DNA from: Microbulbifer rhizosphaerae
GTDB taxonomy: Bacteria > Pseudomonadota > Gammaproteobacteria > Pseudomonadales > Cellvibrionaceae
Direction: 5' to 3'
NCBI RefSeq assembly: GCF_014191725.1
Contig: NZ_JACHWZ010000002.1
Span: 124,001 to 188,000, forward strand
DNA: 64,000 nucleotides
The position numbers and the translations under genes were made by a program. The notes below the pieces were generated by a model, which saw only the letters and a list, made by a program, of their open reading frames with translations, searched no databases and was not told the origin of the DNA. Below, in pieces: positions 61,059 to 64,000 of this stretch (position 1 is the stretch's first letter; each line of letters opens with the position of its first letter).

Positions 61059-61176
61059 CCCTTCAACAGAAAAAGAAAAGCTGAAGCAACAAATACAAAA
61101 CAACAAACTCAAGATCAAACAAAAAGCCAAGGGAATAGAAAAGGCTATCAAAGCCAACTCTGCCCAGAAGCGTTAA
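61051..61176 (+). CDS. Tiny lysine/glutamine-rich helical protein B1
   Basis: 41 residues (MNNPSTEKEKLKQQIQNNKL, then KIKQKAKGIEKAIKANSAQKR). Start ATG 61051 with CGGAGAGA upstream, overlapping the previous stop. Resembles the 35-residue product at 63000 in composition and position. Too short for the usual gene finders. Confidence 0.5.
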   Translation: MNNPSTEKEKLKQQIQNNKLKIKQKAKGIEKAIKANSAQKR

Positions 61177-61297
61177 TTGAGCCGGACGCACGGAGCCCAA
61201 GGGCTCCTCGCCGATTGACCATTTCGGAGCACTGGTCGCCAACAGCACTTGATCCAGCAGGGCATACGTTACGCACGTCACCGACGCCGGTTTGCTG

Positions 61298-61573
61298 ATG
61301 AGCAGCTCTATACGAAGAAAAATGCGTGAATTCACCCAAACGATTGATGAGAAATTATTCAACCTGCTCTGGCGCTCACTAAGTGAACGAGAAGCGGAAA
61401 TTTCTCACGAAATAGAAGCTGATCTAGACTCAGACGAGTCAGCGCTCTTAGGTAATGATCTTGTCTACTTGAGGCTTTGCATGAAAGATCTGGAAAAAAA
61501 GGCAAAGGAAGCCCGCTTCTCTGAATCGGCCTTTTCTCTGGATGATGGCTACATAGATCTTTCGGAGCTCTGA
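61298..61573 (+). CDS. Small acidic hypothetical protein
   Basis: About 91 residues from ATG 61298, or 83 from ATG 61322. Core: FTQTIDEKLFNLLWRSLSER, then EIEADLDSDESALLGNDLVY and a tail FSLDDGYIDLSEL. Acidic and mostly helical. I do not recognise it. It lies between the two copies of the module; ribosome sites are weak for both starts. Confidence 0.45.
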   Translation: MSSSIRRKMREFTQTIDEKLFNLLWRSLSEREAEISHEIEADLDSDESALLGNDLVYLRLCMKDLEKKAKEARFSESAFSLDDGYIDLSEL

Positions 61574-61580
61574 GGCTTGC

Positions 61581-61667
61581 GCAGCAGAGCCCGAAGGCCT
61601 GAAAATTGGTGGAACTGACGATTTGAGCGTACGAAGAGCAATCAAGGAGCAAAAGGACGCTCCATGA
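61581..61667 (+). pseudogene. Third remnant of the charged-protein A family
   Basis: 29 codons ending in a stop read AEPEGLKIGGTDDL and RRAIKEQKDAP, matching the middle of the gene at 62785 (EEPEGLKSGGTNDL, RRAIKEQKDEK). The DNA identity is clear over about 80 bp. No start or upstream half is present, so this is a leftover of an earlier copy. Confidence 0.7.
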
Positions 61668-61754
61668 CCGGGCACTGCCATTTCAGCGGCCCGGACTTGC
61701 ATAACAGGCCGCAGATTGAACAAAGAATATACAAAAGACTATAAGGAAATAACC

Positions 61755-62579
61755 GTGAAAATAATACTAAGAATCCTGGCACTCACCGTACTTTACTGGC
61801 CTTTCCTCGCTTTTGCCGACCTTTCGGAAAACAACCTGGTGCCAAAAGAGGAGATGAATTTCGCCAAAGATTATCTGGGGAAATTAAGAAACCGGGACTT
61901 TGACTATGTGACGGGCCTTATGGACCCCGAGATAGCCTCCGATGTTTCCCCGGAAAAACTGGAACATATGCTCTCTTTCTTTCCCGAAGGCAAACTGCTT
62001 TCCACTGAACTCATCGGTTCACGGGTACATACCATCAACGGCGTATGGACAGGCAATTTCACCTTTGAGTATCAGTTTAAGGGCGGCTGGGCCCTGGCCA
62101 ATGCGGCCATGAAGCGGGTAGATGGGAAAACCACCGTTATTGGCCTCAATGTGTACCGAACACCGGCATCGCAAAAGGAGCTGAACCGGTTTTCCCTATC
62201 CGGCAAGTCGACTCTTCACTATCTGCTGTTAGCGATGAGTATTATTGTTCCGGTGTTCATCCTGGTCACACTCGTATTCTGTATAAAAACGCCCATTCAA
62301 AAGCGCAAATGGCTGTGGATTCTGTTTGTTCTGTTCGGCATAGGGTCGATCAGCCTCAACTGGACCTCCGGGGCCTACCAGATAAAAATCCTGCACCTCC
62401 AGCTTTTTGGTGCCGGGGCAACATACGCGAGCGAGTATTCGCCATTGCTACTCACGGTCGGAATACCGCTGGGAGCCATAATCTTCTGGTTCAAGCGCCG
62501 TACATTGATTGCGCAGAGCAGGGCCGGAGATTCGGATCAGCAGGAGGCCCATCCTGAACCAGAGGAGCGTTCAGTTTAA
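61755..62579 (+). CDS. Membrane protein with export signal and two to four helices (unrecognised)
   Basis: 274 residues from GTG 61755 (AAGGAAA upstream). Signal sequence ending near AFA, a soluble part of about 120 residues (FAKDYLGKLRNRDFDYVTGL, then FTFEYQFKGGWALANAAMKR), then hydrophobic segments (LLLAMSIIVPVFILVTLVFC, WLWILFVLFGIGSISL, LLLTVGIPLGAIIFWF). The soluble part resembles DUF3887/NTF2-like repeats only loosely. No function assigned. Confidence 0.6.
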   Translation: MKIILRILALTVLYWPFLAFADLSENNLVPKEEMNFAKDYLGKLRNRDFDYVTGLMDPEIASDVSPEKLEHMLSFFPEGKLLSTELIGSRVHTINGVWTGNFTFEYQFKGGWALANAAMKRVDGKTTVIGLNVYRTPASQKELNRFSLSGKSTLHYLLLAMSIIVPVFILVTLVFCIKTPIQKRKWLWILFVLFGIGSISLNWTSGAYQIKILHLQLFGAGATYASEYSPLLLTVGIPLGAIIFWFKRRTLIAQSRAGDSDQQEAHPEPEERSV

Positions 62580-62608
62580 TACTCATCAACCATGGAACAA
62601 GGAGCATA

Positions 62609-62779
62609 ATGGATCATGACAACCGAGTGTATGCAGCCATGCTGGGCGCAGACGAAATCCGGGTCATGAAACCGACATCGGCAAAGGCCAGAGATCACTA
62701 CGCATCCTTTGGCTACGAATATGTGAGCCAGGAACACAAACCTTCCCTGCCTGATTACTGTGTAATGAAATTGAGGTGA
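62609..62779 (+). CDS. Truncated acetyltransferase-like protein (second module copy)
   Basis: 56 residues, ATG 62609 with AAGGAGC upstream. AAMLGADEIRVMKPTSAKAR and HYASFGYEYVS match the last third of a GNAT domain and parallel the end of the 60337 gene. The catalytic half is missing, so it is probably decayed although it still has a good ribosome site. Directly followed by charged protein A2. Confidence 0.5.
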   Translation: MDHDNRVYAAMLGADEIRVMKPTSAKARDHYASFGYEYVSQEHKPSLPDYCVMKLR

Positions 62780-62784
62780 ACAGC

Positions 62785-63015
62785 ATGGACAAAGATATCC
62801 AAAAGGCGCTCGAAGAAGCGAAGAAACGCCTCGATAAAATGAAACCAGGAATCGAGAAACGACATAAAAAAGGGTTGGAAAACAGCACCGAGGAACCCGA
62901 AGGCCTGAAAAGCGGCGGGACTAACGATTTGACGAAGCGAAGAGCAATCAAGGAGCAAAAGGATGAAAAACTCCCCTTGAAGGCGCAAACCGCGCCGATA
63001 TGGAAAAGGCATTGA
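62785..63015 (+). CDS. Tiny highly charged protein A2
   Basis: 76 residues from ATG 62785 (GAGGTGAAC upstream). DKDIQKALEEAKKRLDKMKP, then RHKKGLEN, EEPEGLKSGGTNDL and RRAIKEQKDEK. Diverged homologue of the 60873 gene, with a piece shared with the relic at 61581. The last 16 bp overlap the next tiny gene. Confidence 0.5.
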   Translation: MDKDIQKALEEAKKRLDKMKPGIEKRHKKGLENSTEEPEGLKSGGTNDLTKRRAIKEQKDEKLPLKAQTAPIWKRH

Positions 63016-63107
63016 AAGAAGTGATGGAACGGGTAAAACAGAAAGAATCTCAGCTCAAAAACAACACCCAGCAGGCCCAGCTCAAGCGCAGTATTGAGCG
63101 CAAGTAA
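63000..63107 (+). CDS. Tiny lysine/glutamine-rich helical protein B2
   Basis: 35 residues (MEKALKEVMERVKQKESQLK, then NNTQQAQLKRSIERK). Overlaps the end of A2. Same size class, charge and position as the product at 61051. Below usual gene-finder thresholds. Confidence 0.4.
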   Translation: MEKALKEVMERVKQKESQLKNNTQQAQLKRSIERK

Positions 63108-63308
63108 TCAGATCCGGACTTGGCAGGCATGCAATTGGAAAGTCTGATGAACGGCGCCAATATCGGCTTCCGGTACCGGCAAGGTTGATGTGCGAAACCA
63201 GCAGCTGACACCGGCTGCATCCGAAGTCGGACACGAAGCAGTCTAGCGCCCAAGTAACACACAATTAAAACAACTTAATTCCGACCAAAATAATTAGGGC
63301 TGTACAAA

Positions 63309-64000
63309 ATGGAAACTAAATTACCTGACCTGATAAAATCTCTTGAGTCCCTACAGGGAACTATTATCTCAGCAAACATTAACGAGCCAGGATTTTCTCG
63401 ATACGGCTGGAATCAAATACACCTGAACAAGGATGACATTTCTTATTTTATAGGAAATTTTGTTGACAAGCTAAAAGAATACGGTAACTCTCCAATTACA
63501 AAAGGATTGGAAAATACTATTGAGAGCCACGTAGCGAATATCGACAGGTTAAATGATACATCTACTCGTCACTTTAATGACAATGCACAAAATCTATTAC
63601 ATATAGTCCCAAGCATCCTACTAACTCTAAATACTATTTTTAGCGACGTCGAATTTGAATTATTTTCCTACGAAAATATTCAAGATAAGAAGCTACTACC
63701 TCGCGGCCTCACCACCAGACTAAGAGGAGTCAAAAACCAAATAGACTCCATCAGTGAATCAAGTGCTTCACTGGAAGAGAAAATAGGCATCATCAATGAC
63801 GCTCATGAAGCGGCTGAATCTTTGCCCACCGACTTAGCCAGCCTAAAAGATGCAAAGAAGCAACTGGACATCTTGCTCAAGTCCGCAGACCAAGAGCTAG
63901 CGACAGCAAAAAAAGAGATAGAAAAAATTAAGGAAGAAGCAATTTCATTGAAAAATGAAATAAAAAAATTTAGCGAGGAAGCAGAATTATTAAGAGAACG
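63309..64000 (+). CDS. AT-rich coiled-coil protein, cut by window end
   Basis: At least 230 residues without a stop from ATG 63309. The N-terminal 130 residues are a mixed helical domain (LPDLIKSLESLQGTIISANI, then HFNDNAQNLLHIVPSILLTL). From about residue 150 it is a continuous coiled coil rich in Lys, Glu and Ala. Base composition is clearly more AT-rich than the rest of the window, a sign of recent transfer. It could be part of a membrane-anchored defence protein, but nothing visible identifies a family. The 63108-63308 gap holds no gene. Confidence 0.6.
   Translation, partial: METKLPDLIKSLESLQGTIISANINEPGFSRYGWNQIHLNKDDISYFIGNFVDKLKEYGNSPITKGLENTIESHVANIDRLNDTSTRHFNDNAQNLLHIVPSILLTLNTIFSDVEFELFSYENIQDKKLLPRGLTTRLRGVKNQIDSISESSASLEEKIGIINDAHEAAESLPTDLASLKDAKKQLDILLKSADQELATAKKEIEKIKEEAISLKNEIKKFSEEAELLRE

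Noticed and set aside
60337-63308. Small same-strand genes with intervening dyads suggested an integron cassette array
   Set aside because: I could not find paired GTTRRRY/RYYYAAC core sites between the genes, and the neighbouring genes overlap rather than being separated by attC-like sites.
55320-64000. Search for an integrase and a second att copy of the ssrA 3' end
   Set aside because: Neither is visible within the window, so the island interpretation rests on gene content and composition only.

Overview
The window looks like about 64 kb of chromosome from a GC-rich marine gammaproteobacterium of the Pseudomonadales/Cellvibrionales type (a Microbulbifer-like genome would fit). Three things support this: the housekeeping order grpE-dnaK-dnaJ-dapB-carA-carB-greA and recN-fur-bamE-rnfH-ratA-smpB-ssrA, the tmRNA tag ANDDNYALAA, and a secreted pectin-type lyase beside many exporters. 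The assignment is inference from gene order and protein resemblance, with no database search.

Region 1 (1-13.7 kb) is stress and efflux. A truncated soxR is divergent from an FMN reductase-MFS pair and carries a textbook SoxR-type promoter with a 19-bp spacer. A YadGH-like ABC exporter follows. Next comes a TetR gene divergent from an RND adaptor/pump pair, with a perfect palindrome between them. The region ends with a metallo-beta-lactamase-fold hydrolase, a glycerophosphodiesterase, and an unrecognised pair: a von Willebrand A lipoprotein and a polytopic coiled-coil membrane protein.

Region 2 (14-28 kb) is an aromatic catabolic island. Gene debris (a group II intron maturase tail and an Ig/PKD-like tail) borders a NodD-like LysR gene. 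This is divergent from a run encoding a fumarylacetoacetase-type hydrolase, a cyclase, an alpha/beta hydrolase, an extradiol-type dioxygenase, a Rieske ferredoxin and two flavin monooxygenases. A broken AraC gene, a Rieske oxygenase, a TonB-dependent receptor and a periplasmic hydrolase follow. The promoter-proximal sequence of the island, with a nod-box-like ATC-N9-GAT palindrome, is duplicated in front of the TonB receptor, so one regulator could control uptake and breakdown. Flavonoid-like or other polyphenolic substrates are a reasonable hypothesis.

Region 3 (28-34 kb) holds a tightly overlapping tetR-hlyD-ABC exporter operon and a secreted family 4 polysaccharide lyase.

Region 4 (34-55.3 kb) is conserved core: greA, carAB, dapB, the heat-shock operon with a clear sigma-32 promoter, recN, fur, bamE, rnfH, ratA, smpB and ssrA. 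Extra genes are set into it: a RimB-RimK fusion, a YfiR-like gene, an acyltransferase and two sodium symporters flanking smpB. REP-like hairpins built on a GTAGGAGC end are scattered between genes.

Region 5 (55.3-64 kb), downstream of ssrA, is accessory DNA, increasingly AT-rich to the right. It has a DUF1778/GNAT toxin-antitoxin pair, a helix-turn-helix pair with its own operator, and a type I methyltransferase fused in frame to half of a specificity subunit. It also has a module of one acetyltransferase-like gene plus two tiny charged proteins that occurs twice in decayed form, and the start of an AT-rich coiled-coil gene cut by the window end. The most novel material is here and in region 2.
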